A stretch of DNA of 64,000 nt from Sporichthya polymorpha DSM 43042. GTDB taxonomy: Bacteria; Actinomycetota; Actinomycetes; Sporichthyales; Sporichthyaceae. The position numbers and the translations under genes were made by a program. Shown one piece after another: positions 16,784 through 25,095 of this stretch. The notes under the pieces were generated by a model. It made no database searches and was not told where the DNA came from. It worked only from the letters and a program-made list of their open reading frames with translations. Every line of letters starts with the position of its first letter. Position 1 is the first letter of the stretch. The DNA lies in NCBI RefSeq assembly GCF_000384115.1, contig NZ_KB913029.1, forward strand, positions 964,907-1,028,906, written 5' to 3'.

Positions 16784-17140
16784 ATGACCGATCGCACCCT
16801 CCGGCTCGTTCCCGCGGAACCCGCGACGTGGGACGACGCCTGGTCCGACGCCCTGACCGCCCTCGAACTGGACGTCGCCCGCGCCGAGGAGCTCCTCGCC
16901 TCGGGCGCCCCCGCCGAGTTCCCCGCGCCCCGGCCGGACTGGGTCGCACCCGAGCTGTCCGGCCCCCTGCCCGAGCGCCTGCGAGCCCGCGCCGAGGCCA
17001 TCGCGGCCCGGCAGCTCCGCGTCGCCGAGGACCTGAGCCGGGCCATCGCCGCCGCCCGGACCGAGCTCCGCCTGGCCGAACGACTGCACGCGAACACGCT
17101 CGACCGCAGCACTCCCGCCTTCCTCGACGCGAGCTTCTGA
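16784..17140 (+). CDS. Small helical protein in the FliT position
   Basis: The 118-residue protein is acidic and mostly helical, ending LAERLHANTLDRSTPAFLDASF. It starts nine bases after fliS and so belongs to fliD-fliS. In many bacteria the third gene here encodes FliT, the FliD chaperone. I see no sequence motif that proves this, so the role is inferred from position, size and predicted helicity only. A ribosome site (GTAGGGGG) precedes the start. Confidence 0.55.
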   Translation: MTDRTLRLVPAEPATWDDAWSDALTALELDVARAEELLASGAPAEFPAPRPDWVAPELSGPLPERLRARAEAIAARQLRVAEDLSRAIAAARTELRLAERLHANTLDRSTPAFLDASF

Positions 17141-17186
17141 GCCCAACCTCCCCCGTAGCGCGGCCCCGAGTGGGCACAGTAGGGCC

Positions 17187-17825
17187 ATGAGAACCGGGGT
17201 ACTGCGGACGAGGAATGCGTGCCTGGCGGGCGGCCTTGCCCTGCTGCTGGCCGTGGGCGGCTGCGCCGGCGACGACAACGGCGCCTCGATCGACGGGCAG
17301 CTGGACTTCGTCCCCGCCGATGACGCCAAGGCCCTGGGCGACCGGGCGCAGAACGAGCCTTCCGGGGACCACGAGGGCCTGATCAAGGGCGACGACCCGG
17401 AGAAGAGCGGGCCGAAGGTCGCCAAGAGCGAGTGCGCCCGCTCGATCGAGGTCTCCAACGCCCTGCTCGCCAAGCACGTGATGACGCTGTTCCCGGCGAA
17501 GAAGCTGCGCCGCGTCGAGCGGATGAAGCCCGCCGACACCCTGAACTGCGACCCCGCCGAGGGTCCGGACTGGGGCGGCATCGCCGCGCTCTGGAAGGGC
17601 ATGAGCGGCGCCGACGCGATCGCGATCCTGGAGAAGGCCGGCTGGACCCGCAAGGACCCCGCGTCCGGTCCGCCGAGGTGGGCCACGGACAAGCTCCCGC
17701 CCGGGAACGGGGACCTGAACCTCGAGCCCGACCCGAAGTTCGTCGTCACCTTCACCGCCACGAAGGCGGGCCAGAAGATGTGGATCGACCTCACCCAGGA
17801 CGGAATGCGGACCGGGATCGACTGA
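17187..17825 (+). CDS. Putative lipoprotein of unknown function
   Basis: The 212-residue protein has a type II signal peptide: basic RTRNA, a hydrophobic stretch LAGGLALLLAVGG and a lipobox ending at Cys29 (AVGGC). After a charged linker, the mature domain contains two cysteines (SECARS and LNCDPAE) that could form a disulfide. It is probably anchored to the outer face of the membrane. I do not recognise the domain. It starts 46 bases after the flagellar operon and converges with the DedA gene; a link to motility is not shown. Confidence 0.75.
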   Translation: MRTGVLRTRNACLAGGLALLLAVGGCAGDDNGASIDGQLDFVPADDAKALGDRAQNEPSGDHEGLIKGDDPEKSGPKVAKSECARSIEVSNALLAKHVMTLFPAKKLRRVERMKPADTLNCDPAEGPDWGGIAALWKGMSGADAIAILEKAGWTRKDPASGPPRWATDKLPPGNGDLNLEPDPKFVVTFTATKAGQKMWIDLTQDGMRTGID

Positions 17826-17834
17826 TCCCCGGGT

Positions 17835-18560
17835 CTACTCGACCGGGGCGGCGTCCGGCTCGACCGACTCCACCGGCTGCTGGGAGGCGGCCCGCAACTG
17901 CTTGCGGGTGTTCCAGATCTGCCGGATCACGATGAGGACGACCAGCGCGATCGTCAGGTAGAGCGTGTAGTCCGCGAACGCCTCGACGGCGTCGACCGCG
18001 GACTGCCCGACCCAGTAGCCGAGACCGGCCAGGACGCTCGTCCACAGCAGCGCACCGAGGACGTCGAGGACCAGGAACGTCGTCAGCCGCATCCCGGCCC
18101 AGCCGGCGGCGGCGTAGATCAGCACGGTGGGCAGCGGCGAGTAGTACGCGGTGAGAACGGCGATCGCGCCGAAGCGGACCGTCAGGCGCTTGACCTTCGC
18201 CAGCCGCATCTCGGTCTTGCGGGACTCGCCGAGGATCATGTGCAGGCTGCGCTCGCCCCACCGCTGACCGGCCCACCAGTACGCCCAGTCGAACAGAACG
18301 GTCGCGGGGAGGCCGACGAGCACGGCGACCCAGAGGCTGACCTCGTCGACCCGGGCGAGCGCCCCGAGGTTGACGATCGCGGTCATCCCGCCGCGGATCG
18401 CCGCGAGGGCGACCGGATGGTTCTGGATCATCCACGGGATCAGCGGCATCGTCGCGAGCCCGTAGAGCCCGCTGATCATGATCGCGGTGACGAGAATCTT
18501 GTCGGCGGGCTGGGCCTTGCCCTCCCAGGGCAACGTCGGGCCCGGCGCGTGCGAGTTCAT
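17835..18560 (-). CDS. DedA/VTT-family membrane protein
   Basis: The 241-residue protein has about five hydrophobic segments and the VTT-domain pattern: GLPATVLFDWAYWWAGQRWG and YYSPLPTVLIYAAAGWAGM. DedA proteins are inner-membrane proteins linked to lipid carrier recycling and membrane potential. I chose the ATG at 18560 because no membrane or family similarity exists in the open frame upstream. A repeated AT-rich motif lies in the divergent gap with the 82-residue gene. The C terminus ends with an acidic, probably cytoplasmic, tail. Confidence 0.8.
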   Translation of the reverse strand: MNSHAPGPTLPWEGKAQPADKILVTAIMISGLYGLATMPLIPWMIQNHPVALAAIRGGMTAIVNLGALARVDEVSLWVAVLVGLPATVLFDWAYWWAGQRWGERSLHMILGESRKTEMRLAKVKRLTVRFGAIAVLTAYYSPLPTVLIYAAAGWAGMRLTTFLVLDVLGALLWTSVLAGLGYWVGQSAVDAVEAFADYTLYLTIALVVLIVIRQIWNTRKQLRAASQQPVESVEPDAAPVE

Positions 18561-18612
18561 CGCGGTCAGGGTCTCACGCCGATCTTGGGCTCCGACGCGG
18601 AATCGGCACGGC

Positions 18613-18638
18613 GATTGGTCTAGAGCTAGACTATTTTC
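18613..18638 (+). promoter_or_regulatory. AT-rich promoter/operator motif, copy 1
   Basis: The sequence reads ATTG-N10-AGACTATTTT and contains the inverted repeat GTCTAG-AG-CTAGAC. The hexamer TAGACT (18627-18632) ends six bases before the ATG of the next gene, the spacing expected of a -10 element driving a leaderless mRNA. The same pattern occurs at five further divergent gaps (22241, 31271, 36947, 52271, 57433). Confidence 0.6.
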
Positions 18639-18887
18639 ATGGCACACCGCCTCGAACACCCTTTCAGCGGCGCGATCTACGCCGGGCTGGGCGACGGCCG
18701 CGTCGAGGTCACGAAGGGCGACCGGCGCGGGGTCTTCGACTACCGCGGCTTCTGGCTCGAGGGCGACCTGCGCACCGCCGACCCGGAGATGTGCCGCTGG
18801 GTCGGCACCCACGGGTACACGCCCGCGTCCCGGCACCTGGTCGGGTTCACCCAGCACGACGGCGTGGAAGGCGAGCGATCCGGATGA
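18639..18887 (+). CDS. Small conserved-looking protein upstream of Rieske oxygenase
   Basis: The 82-residue protein (starting MAHRLEHPFSGAIYAGLG) has no signal peptide, membrane segment or motif I recognise. It overlaps the Rieske oxygenase gene by four bases (ATGA), so its translation is coupled to it and a helper role in that reaction is possible. There is no ribosome site: the -10-like TAGACT is six bases from the ATG, which suggests a leaderless transcript. Function is unknown. Confidence 0.6.
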   Translation: MAHRLEHPFSGAIYAGLGDGRVEVTKGDRRGVFDYRGFWLEGDLRTADPEMCRWVGTHGYTPASRHLVGFTQHDGVEGERSG

Positions 18888-20278
18888 CCGCACCCACCGA
18901 GCGACCTGCCCAGCGCCCGCGCCGCAGCCTGTTCGACCAGCCCCGACCGGACCGTTCCAACGGCCCGAGCTACCAGGACCTGCTCGACGCGGACACCCAC
19001 GAGGTGCCGGCGTTCCTGCGCGCGGAGGGCGAGTCGGACTTCGGCGTCGCCGACATCGCGGCCCGCTACTACCTGGACCGCGACATCGCCGTCCTGGAGA
19101 AGGAGCGGATCTGGAAGACCGTCTGGCAGTTCGCGTGCCGCGAGACCGCGGTCGCGAACCCGGGCGACACGGTCGTCTACGACATCGCGGACCTCTCGAT
19201 CCTGCTGGTGCGCGGCGAGGACGGCGTCCTGCGTGGGTTCTACAACGCGTGCCTGCACCGCGGCCGTCAACTGCGGCACGAGGACGGGCCGGCCGGCGAG
19301 CTCGCGTGCCAGTTCCACGGCTTCTGCTGGGACCTGGACGGCGGCCTCAAGCGCGTGCCGGCGCGCTGGGACTTCCCGCAGGTGACCGACGAGGGCTTCG
19401 CGCTGCCGCAGGTCCGCGTGGACACCTGGGGCGGGTTCGTCTTCGTCTGCCTGAGCGAGGACCAGGTCCCGCTGCGGGACTACCTCGGCCGCCTCACCGA
19501 GCTCGACCACTGGGACCTCGAGGGACGGTACGTCGAGGCGCACGTCGAGAAGCTGCTCCCCTGCAACTGGAAGGTCGCGCAGGAGGCCTTCATGGAGAGC
19601 TTCCACGTCGTCACCACCCACCCGCAGCTGCTGCGCGGCATCGGCGACGCGAACTCCCAGTACGACGCGTGGGGCTGGATCAGCCGCGCGATCACGCCCC
19701 GCGGGACCCCGTCACCGCATCTGACGTACGAGCCGACCGAGCAGCAGATCTTCGACGCGATGATGGGTCTCGGCATCGACGACCCGCGCATCCTCGAGCT
19801 GCCGGACGACGCCACCGCCCGCACGGTCATCGCGGCCGCGACGCGCAAGCGGATGCTCGACTCCCTCGGCGACAAGGCCGAGACGCTGTCGGACTCCGAG
19901 TGCGTCGACACGTTCTTCTACACGGCGTTCCCGAACTTCCACCCGTGGGGCAGCTACAACCGGACCTGCTACCGGTTCCGCCCCAACGGCTTCGACCCCG
20001 AGACCTGCTTCATGGAGGTCCTCGTCCTCTCGCCGTTCCTCGGCGAGCGCCCCCCGGACGCGCCCGTCCGCCGCCTCGGCCTCGAGGACTCGTTCCTCGA
20101 CGCGATCGAGCTCGGTCCCCTCGCCCGCGTCTTCTTCCAGGACGAGTACAACGTCGGCTTCGTCCAGAAGGGCCTCCACACCCTGGTGGAGCACAAGCCC
20201 GGCGTCTCCTTCGGCGCCTACCAGGAGACGAAGATCCGCCACTTCTACGCCCTCTACCGCGAGCTCATGGACCTCTGA
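18884..20278 (+). CDS. Rieske non-haem iron oxygenase, large subunit
   Basis: The 464-residue protein has a Rieske [2Fe-2S] site, C123-x-H125 and C142-x-x-H145 (NACLHRG and CQFHGF), in its N-terminal third. A ring-hydroxylating-type catalytic domain follows, with FHVVTTHPQ giving two histidine ligands and a later acidic ligand. It would hydroxylate or demethylate an aromatic or polycyclic substrate, using electrons from a reductase that is not encoded beside it. It overlaps the preceding 82-residue gene. The substrate is not predictable; the lipid/steroid-type neighbours suggest a bulky hydrophobic one. Confidence 0.88.
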   Translation: MTAPTERPAQRPRRSLFDQPRPDRSNGPSYQDLLDADTHEVPAFLRAEGESDFGVADIAARYYLDRDIAVLEKERIWKTVWQFACRETAVANPGDTVVYDIADLSILLVRGEDGVLRGFYNACLHRGRQLRHEDGPAGELACQFHGFCWDLDGGLKRVPARWDFPQVTDEGFALPQVRVDTWGGFVFVCLSEDQVPLRDYLGRLTELDHWDLEGRYVEAHVEKLLPCNWKVAQEAFMESFHVVTTHPQLLRGIGDANSQYDAWGWISRAITPRGTPSPHLTYEPTEQQIFDAMMGLGIDDPRILELPDDATARTVIAAATRKRMLDSLGDKAETLSDSECVDTFFYTAFPNFHPWGSYNRTCYRFRPNGFDPETCFMEVLVLSPFLGERPPDAPVRRLGLEDSFLDAIELGPLARVFFQDEYNVGFVQKGLHTLVEHKPGVSFGAYQETKIRHFYALYRELMDL

Positions 20279-20289
20279 CGCCCCACCCG

Positions 20290-20449
20290 TTTCAGTAGGG
20301 GTGACACCCTTTATCAACGTTGGCCGGCCCGGTTGGTCGACAAGGGGTGACACCCTTTGTCAACGTTCGCCGGGCCCGATTGGTCGACAAGGGGTGACAC
20401 CCTTTGTCAACGTTCGCCGGGCCCGATTGGTCGACAAGGGGTGACACCC
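20290..20449. repeat. Tandem array of family A palindromes (47-bp period)
   Basis: Four units have centres at 20304, 20350, 20397 and 20444. Units 2 and 3 (20336-20364, 20383-20411) carry GTCGACAAGGGGTG and CACCCTTTGTCAAC around a central A; the 18-base spacer GTTCGCCGGGCCCGATTG is identical after both. Unit 1 is diverged and unit 4 has lost its right arm. The array occupies most of the gap between two convergent genes. Confidence 0.9.
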
Positions 20450-20475
20450 CCAAGGGCGTTGAACGGGGGGTCGGG

Positions 20476-21279
20476 TCAGTCGGCGGCGCGGAAGTCCGGC
20501 TTGCGCTTCTCGAAGAAGGCCTGAACGCCTTCCTTCACCTCGGAGGCGCGGGCGGCCTGGGCCTGCGCGACCGCCTCCTTCTCCAGGGCGGCGGAGAAGC
20601 TGGTCTCCAGCGCGGTGTTGATCTGCGACTTGATCATCGACAGCGCGCGACGGGGGCCGGCGGCGAGGGTCGAGGCCCACTCCGCGACGAGGCCGTCGAG
20701 AGAGTCCCCCGGCACCGACTTGTTGATCAGCCCGATGGCCGCGGCCTGACTGCCCGTCAGGCTTTGGGCGAAGAACGCGATCTCCTTCGCCTTCTGCGGC
20801 CCGACGAGCCGGGGCAGCGACCACGAGCCACCGCCGTCGAGGCCGAGGCCCCGGGCGGCGAAGAGCTCGCCGAAGGTCGATTCGTCGGCGGCGAGGACGA
20901 GGTCGCAGCACAGCGCGAAGTTCGCCCCGAACCCGATCGCCGGGCCGCGGACCTTCGCGATCGTCGGGATCGGGAGCTCGTGCAGGTTCCGGCAGAGGAT
21001 CCCGACCCGGCGCATGAACGTCAGCTCGTCGGGCGCCATCGGCTCGACGAGGTCCATGCCGGAGCAGAACGCGTTCCCGGCCCCGGTCACGACGAGCACC
21101 CGGTTCCGGTGGTCGGACGCGACCTCGTCGAGCGCCGTGATCGCGGCGTCCACCATCCCGCGGTGGATCCCGTTCTTCCGGGCGGGCCGGTTCAGGGTCA
21201 GCGTCGCGACCCCGTCCTCGTCCCGCTCGAGCAGGATCGTCGGGCCCTCGTCTTTGGCGGCAGCCTTCGCGTCACTCAT
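20476..21279 (-). CDS. Enoyl-CoA hydratase/isomerase family protein
   Basis: The 267-residue crotonase-fold protein has LTLNRPARKNGIHRGM at the N terminus, the oxyanion-hole segment NAFCSGMDL and RGPAIGFGANFALCCDLVLA. The segment with the second catalytic glutamate reads GLDGGGSWSLPRLVG, so the usual Glu pair is not fully present and isomerase or other crotonase chemistry is possible. It would act on a CoA thioester in beta-oxidation. It lies 24 bases after the SDR gene on the same strand, forming a small operon driven from the 22.2 kb divergent region. Confidence 0.85.
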   Translation of the reverse strand: MSDAKAAAKDEGPTILLERDEDGVATLTLNRPARKNGIHRGMVDAAITALDEVASDHRNRVLVVTGAGNAFCSGMDLVEPMAPDELTFMRRVGILCRNLHELPIPTIAKVRGPAIGFGANFALCCDLVLAADESTFGELFAARGLGLDGGGSWSLPRLVGPQKAKEIAFFAQSLTGSQAAAIGLINKSVPGDSLDGLVAEWASTLAAGPRRALSMIKSQINTALETSFSAALEKEAVAQAQAARASEVKEGVQAFFEKRKPDFRAAD

Positions 21280-21303
21280 CCCGCGATCCTCTCAAGCCGC
21301 CCG

Positions 21304-22215
21304 TCAGCCCTTGTCGGGGTTCGCCGTCCAGCCGCTGCCCTGCGGGACGCCGGCCTCGGCGACGGCCTTGGCGAGGCCGTCGACGGTCCAGCGGCCGTCG
21401 GTGTCGAGCTTCCACTCGCGGTCCTTCTCCCACGGCTTCACGCGCTGGACGCGGGAGCCGCCGACGATGAACACCTCGCCGGTGATCTCGCACAGCGGGG
21501 AGGCGAGGTAGACCACGAACGGGCTGACGTTCGCCGGGTTGAACCGGTCGAACTTGCCCTCCTTCGGGGCGAGCGCGTCACCGAAAGCGGACTCCGTCAT
21601 GCGGGTGCGGGCCTGCGGCGCGATCGCGTTGACGCGGACGCCGTAGCGCGCGAGTTCCTTCGACGCGACCTGCGTCAGCGACGCGACCGCGGCCTTGGCG
21701 GCGGCGTAGTTGGCCTGCCCCGGGTTGCCGAAGACGCCGGACTCGCTGGTGGTGTTGATGACCGACGCCGCGACCTCGACGCCGGCCTTCGACTGCTCAC
21801 GCCAGTAGTTGCCGGCGGCGCGGGTGCAGACGAACGTGCCGGTCAGGTTGACGCGGACCACGAGGTCCCAGTCGTCGTCGCTCAGGTTGATCAGGACGCG
21901 GTCGCGCAGGATGCCCGCGTTGTTCACGAGCACGTCGAGACCGCCGAACGTGTCGACGGCCTGGCGGACGAGGCGCTCGGCGCCCGCGGGGTCGGCGACG
22001 TCGTCGCCGTTGGCCACGGCCTCGCCGCCGGCGGCGCGGATCTCGGCCGCGACGTCCTCGGCCGGGCCGGCCGCGGCCCCGGTGCCGTCGTGGGCGCCGC
22101 CGAGGTCGTTCACGACGACCTTGGCGCCCTCCGCCGCGAGCAGCAGCGCGTGCTCACGACCGATGCCCCGGGCCGCTCCGGTGACGATCGCGACGCGTCC
22201 GTCCAGGTTCCCCAT
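21304..22215 (-). CDS. Short-chain dehydrogenase, 3-hydroxyacyl-CoA dehydrogenase-like
   Basis: The 303-residue SDR has the Rossmann motif TGAARGIG, the NNAG motif, catalytic Ser in NTTSESGVFG and Y-x-x-x-K in QANYAAAKAA. The extended N-terminal loop (VVVNDLGGAHDGTG) is typical of the dehydrogenase unit of multifunctional enzyme type 2 and its bacterial relatives, which oxidise 3-hydroxyacyl-CoA with NAD. GGAGGAG precedes the ATG. It pairs with the downstream crotonase and is divergent from the MarR gene. A 40-residue C-terminal extension follows the core fold. Confidence 0.87.
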   Translation of the reverse strand: MGNLDGRVAIVTGAARGIGREHALLLAAEGAKVVVNDLGGAHDGTGAAAGPAEDVAAEIRAAGGEAVANGDDVADPAGAERLVRQAVDTFGGLDVLVNNAGILRDRVLINLSDDDWDLVVRVNLTGTFVCTRAAGNYWREQSKAGVEVAASVINTTSESGVFGNPGQANYAAAKAAVASLTQVASKELARYGVRVNAIAPQARTRMTESAFGDALAPKEGKFDRFNPANVSPFVVYLASPLCEITGEVFIVGGSRVQRVKPWEKDREWKLDTDGRWTVDGLAKAVAEAGVPQGSGWTANPDKG

Positions 22216-22240
22216 GGCTGCTCCTCCGTGCTCTCCGGCA

Positions 22241-22264
22241 GATGGTCTAGTTGTAAACTATTAT
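22241..22264 (+). promoter_or_regulatory. AT-rich promoter/operator motif, copy 2
   Basis: The pattern is GATG-N10-AAACTATTAT with GGTCTAG at its left, in the 84-base gap between the SDR (minus) and MarR (plus) genes. It contains TAGTT-N3-AACTA, an inverted repeat. The MarR start is 36 bases further right, so the MarR protein could bind here to control itself and the SDR operon. Confidence 0.6.
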
Positions 22265-22299
22265 GGCATAGACATTCGAGTACGCGATAAGCTGCGCGC

Positions 22300-22827
22300 A
22301 TGAGTGCGGAGCCCGCGACCGAGGGCGGAGGCCGGGCGAAACCCCACTCCGACCCCGTCGACTGGGCGCGCCACTACTGGCGCCAGCAGAACCTCGGCCC
22401 GGGCGAGGACGCGTTCATCGCGATGAGCTCGGTCCTGCGCTTCCACCGCCTGATGACCGTCGCCGTCGAGGACGAGCTCAAGAAGCACGGCCTCAACCTC
22501 ACCGACTACATGCTGCTGATGACCCTCGAGCTGTCCGAGACCGGCACCCGCCCCGTCTCGCGCCTCGCCCGCGGCCTGCTCGTCCACGCGACGACGGCGA
22601 CGCTCGCGACCGACCGCCTCGAGTCCCGTGGCCTGCTCTCCCGCGGCCCACACCCCTCGGACCGCCGCGCCACCCTGGTCACGATCTCCGACGAGGGCCG
22701 GGCCCTGGTCCGCAAGGCCTCCGCCGCGCTCGGGGAGTTCGAGTACGGCCTCGCCGGGACCTCCGTCGCCGACCGCGCGGAGCTCGTCGAGGTCCTCGCC
22801 CGCCTCCGCGCCGCCGCCGGCGACTGA
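22300..22827 (+). CDS. MarR-family transcription regulator
   Basis: The 175-residue protein carries a winged helix-turn-helix: LNLTDYMLLMTLELSETG, then VSRLARGLLVHATTATLATD and the wing GPHPSDRRATLVTISDEG. MarR proteins bind palindromic operators as dimers and are often released by an aromatic or acyl-CoA ligand. It is transcribed away from the SDR-crotonase operon over a shared region holding the AT-rich motif, a typical autoregulated arrangement. It may control the other genes bearing this motif. Confidence 0.88.
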   Translation: MSAEPATEGGGRAKPHSDPVDWARHYWRQQNLGPGEDAFIAMSSVLRFHRLMTVAVEDELKKHGLNLTDYMLLMTLELSETGTRPVSRLARGLLVHATTATLATDRLESRGLLSRGPHPSDRRATLVTISDEGRALVRKASAALGEFEYGLAGTSVADRAELVEVLARLRAAAGD

Positions 22828-22838
22828 AACACCCCGTG

Positions 22839-22882
22839 ACGTCCGACGATGTGGTCGCTATTGCCGCCACATCGTCGGACGC
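22839..22882. repeat. 44-nt hairpin repeat (family B, copy 2)
   Basis: ACGTCCGACGATGTGG pairs with CCACATCGTCGGACGC at 15 of 16 positions over the 12-base loop TCGCTATTGCCG. It fills the 64-base gap between convergent genes, 11 bases after the MarR stop and 9 bases from the opposing stop, and could end transcription from both sides. Confidence 0.88.
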
Positions 22883-22891
22883 AAGGGCAGC

Positions 22892-23968
22892 TCAGGCGAT
22901 GTCGGCGTTCAGGGTCTCGATCACACGGTCGATCGGGGGCTTCGGGCCGTCGACCGCGCCGGACTCGACGTTCCGGACGGCGCGGAGCGCGATCACCGCG
23001 AGCTTGAAGACCGCGAAGACCTGCCAGAACTTGATTCGCTCGGGCTCGAGCTCGGGGCCGCCGCGCTCGACGTAGCGGGCGAGGAAGTCCTCGACGCCCC
23101 AGCCCTCGGGGAAGTGCTCGGTCCGGTAGAGCGAGCAGGTGTACCAGCCGACGTCCTCGGCGGGGTCGCCGAGGTGGGCCATCTCCCAGTCGAGCAGGGT
23201 CGTCGGACGGCCGTCGTCGACGAGGAAGTTCGCCGGTCGGAAGTCACCGTGGACGAGGCAGAGCTCCGGCGAACCGGGCTGCATGTGAACCTGCAGCCAG
23301 TCGCGCGCCGGCGCGAGCAGCCGCTGCGGGTCGAGCTGCTCCTTGTCGACGGCGTAGTCCCACTTGTTGACCTCGCTCATCACCGAGTCGTCCGGGTACG
23401 GGAGGACGAGGTCGAGGCTGTGCTCCGCCGGATTCAGCGCGTGGAGGTCGGCGAGGACGCCGGTCATCGCGCGGGCGAGGTCGATGCGGCCTTCGAGCCC
23501 GAGTTTGAAGGGGTCCTTGTCGCGGAGCGCGGCCCGGTCGGCCTCGCCGCGGCTCTGTTCGAAGATCAGCGTGCGGGTGTCGAACCACGCCGGCTGCAGG
23601 TCCGACCACTGCAGCATCGGGACGGGGACGTCGCCGCCGCGCAGCGCGTTGAGGATGATCGCCTCGGTCTGCATGTCCGAGTCGACGACGCCCGACGCCG
23701 GCTCCTGACGCAGGATCATCTGACGTCGGACGCGCTTGGTGCCGTTGAACCAGCTGACCGCGAACTTGTAGTGCTGTTTCGAGCTGCCGCCCGCAATCGG
23801 TACCGGCGGCGCCTCGATCACCGGCCCGGCTTCCTCGTTGAGCTGGTCCTTGAGGAACTCCTTGAGCTGGGCCTTCAGCCCCGACGACTCGTCGTCGACC
23901 TCGAAGATGTCCTCGTCATCGGCGACGTCGTCCTCGAAGAGGTTCTCGGAGAAGTGAGGCTCAGTCAT
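22892..23968 (-). CDS. APH-type small-molecule kinase (ACAD10/11- or LvaA-like)
   Basis: The 358-residue protein has an acidic N-terminal extension (about 1-50) followed by an aminoglycoside-phosphotransferase fold: catalytic loop LCLVHGDFRPANFLVDDG and metal-binding TTLLDWEMAHLGDPAEDVGW. Related kinases in acyl-CoA metabolism (the kinase domain of ACAD10/11, LvaA) phosphorylate 4-hydroxyacyl-CoA so that phosphate can leave. Antibiotic resistance is less likely given the neighbours. It overlaps the lipocalin-like gene by four bases and belongs to the long minus-strand catabolic operon. A family B hairpin follows its stop. Confidence 0.8.
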   Translation of the reverse strand: MTEPHFSENLFEDDVADDEDIFEVDDESSGLKAQLKEFLKDQLNEEAGPVIEAPPVPIAGGSSKQHYKFAVSWFNGTKRVRRQMILRQEPASGVVDSDMQTEAIILNALRGGDVPVPMLQWSDLQPAWFDTRTLIFEQSRGEADRAALRDKDPFKLGLEGRIDLARAMTGVLADLHALNPAEHSLDLVLPYPDDSVMSEVNKWDYAVDKEQLDPQRLLAPARDWLQVHMQPGSPELCLVHGDFRPANFLVDDGRPTTLLDWEMAHLGDPAEDVGWYTCSLYRTEHFPEGWGVEDFLARYVERGGPELEPERIKFWQVFAVFKLAVIALRAVRNVESGAVDGPKPPIDRVIETLNADIA

Positions 23969-25095
23969 GCGTCCCTCCGGGGAGGCAGGGCCTCGGTGTA
24001 GCGGTGGTATCCGGGCAGCACCATGTACTCGACGATGCCATAGCCCGTCTGCCCGTTGTGCGTGACCTCGACGAGGTGGTCGCTGCCCGCCTTGGCGTAG
24101 CGGTAGAACTGGCCGGGGTCGGTCAGGTCCCAGACGTCGGACTCGGCGGTGTCGTCCCCGCGCCAGTGGCCCTGGAACCAGCCGTTCCAGCCCTCGTACC
24201 CGCCGCCGCGCAGGTGCGCGCGGCCCGGCAGCGCCCGGATCCCGACCTCCAGCGCCCGGCCGTCGGACAGGCGCAGCACGATTGTGCCGCCGGACAACGT
24301 CGGGGCCGGCGCGCCGGCGACCCATTCCAGGTCGTGCTCGACGGCGACGATCGCCTCGGGCTCGGGGTCCTTGCCGACCAGCGGCGTCAGACCGGCGGAC
24401 AGATGCACCGCGCGGCCGTCCGGCGCCTCCTGCAGGTACAGGTGCAGCCCGAAGTCCGGCAGCTGGAGCGGCGCGAACAGGAGCATCCGCCACTCGGGGC
24501 GCTCCCCCGGCGGCATGCCCGGCGCCCGCGGCAGCGGGCGCGTGCCCCACGAGTGGTCGCGCTCGCCCCACCAGGTGTCCTCGGTCAGCGTCGCGTCCAA
24601 CCCGGGCGCGGTCAGCCGGCCCGTTGCCCGGCCGTGCTGCACGTAGCGGATCGCGTCGTACGTGACCCGCGCCCGGCTGATCTGGAAGAACCGGCCCTCC
24701 AGCAGCGGCTCGGTCCGCGCCCGCCAGTCGATGTCGAACTCGACGCCGCTCTCATTCGACTCGCACACCAGCCGCAGGTGCCGCAGCGGCTCGACGACCT
24801 CGACCCGCAGCGGGCCGACGCTCATCTCGGTCGAGCGCGGCAGCAGGGTCCGCGACAGCCGCAGGTTGCGCTGGGTGCCGGCGTGCGAGAGCGCGACGAA
24901 GGCCTCCATCACGTCGGTGTTGGGGTACTTGCCCAGCCCGATCGTCATGACGGTGTCGCCCCCGGCGACGTCCTGGACGCTGATCCAGTACCGCTCCCGC
25001 CAGCTCGGGTCGCTGGTCGCGACCATCGCGTGGGGCAGCGAGGTCTGGTGCGTGAAGAACTCGTCGGCCGGGGTCAGTTGCATGCCGTTACTCAC
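23965..25095 (-). CDS. AttH/CrtC-like lipocalin-fold protein, first paralogue
   Basis: The 376-residue cytoplasmic protein has repeated beta-rich segments such as WWGERDHSWGTRPLPRAPG, resembling the AttH/hydroxyneurosporene-hydratase (CrtC) superfamily; the assignment is tentative. It is clearly similar to the protein at 38724 (HQT near the N terminus, YPNTDVMEAFVAL versus NPNTDLVGGYVGL, RYVQ, WWG-RDH-WG). Its start GTG (25095) overlaps the acyl-CoA synthetase stop and its end overlaps the APH-type kinase, so all three are coupled. CrtC enzymes hydrate isoprenoid double bonds; whether this one is enzymatic is unknown. Confidence 0.6.
   Translation of the reverse strand: MSNGMQLTPADEFFTHQTSLPHAMVATSDPSWRERYWISVQDVAGGDTVMTIGLGKYPNTDVMEAFVALSHAGTQRNLRLSRTLLPRSTEMSVGPLRVEVVEPLRHLRLVCESNESGVEFDIDWRARTEPLLEGRFFQISRARVTYDAIRYVQHGRATGRLTAPGLDATLTEDTWWGERDHSWGTRPLPRAPGMPPGERPEWRMLLFAPLQLPDFGLHLYLQEAPDGRAVHLSAGLTPLVGKDPEPEAIVAVEHDLEWVAGAPAPTLSGGTIVLRLSDGRALEVGIRALPGRAHLRGGGYEGWNGWFQGHWRGDDTAESDVWDLTDPGQFYRYAKAGSDHLVEVTHNGQTGYGIVEYMVLPGYHRYTEALPPRRDA

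Noticed and set aside
20290..20449. CRISPR array
   Set aside because: There are only four units, the units are palindromes throughout, spacers are identical or decayed copies of each other, and no cas gene is present.
22892..23968. Aminoglycoside resistance gene
   Set aside because: The APH fold is present but the gene is embedded in an overlapping acyl-CoA operon and resembles metabolite kinases more than resistance enzymes.
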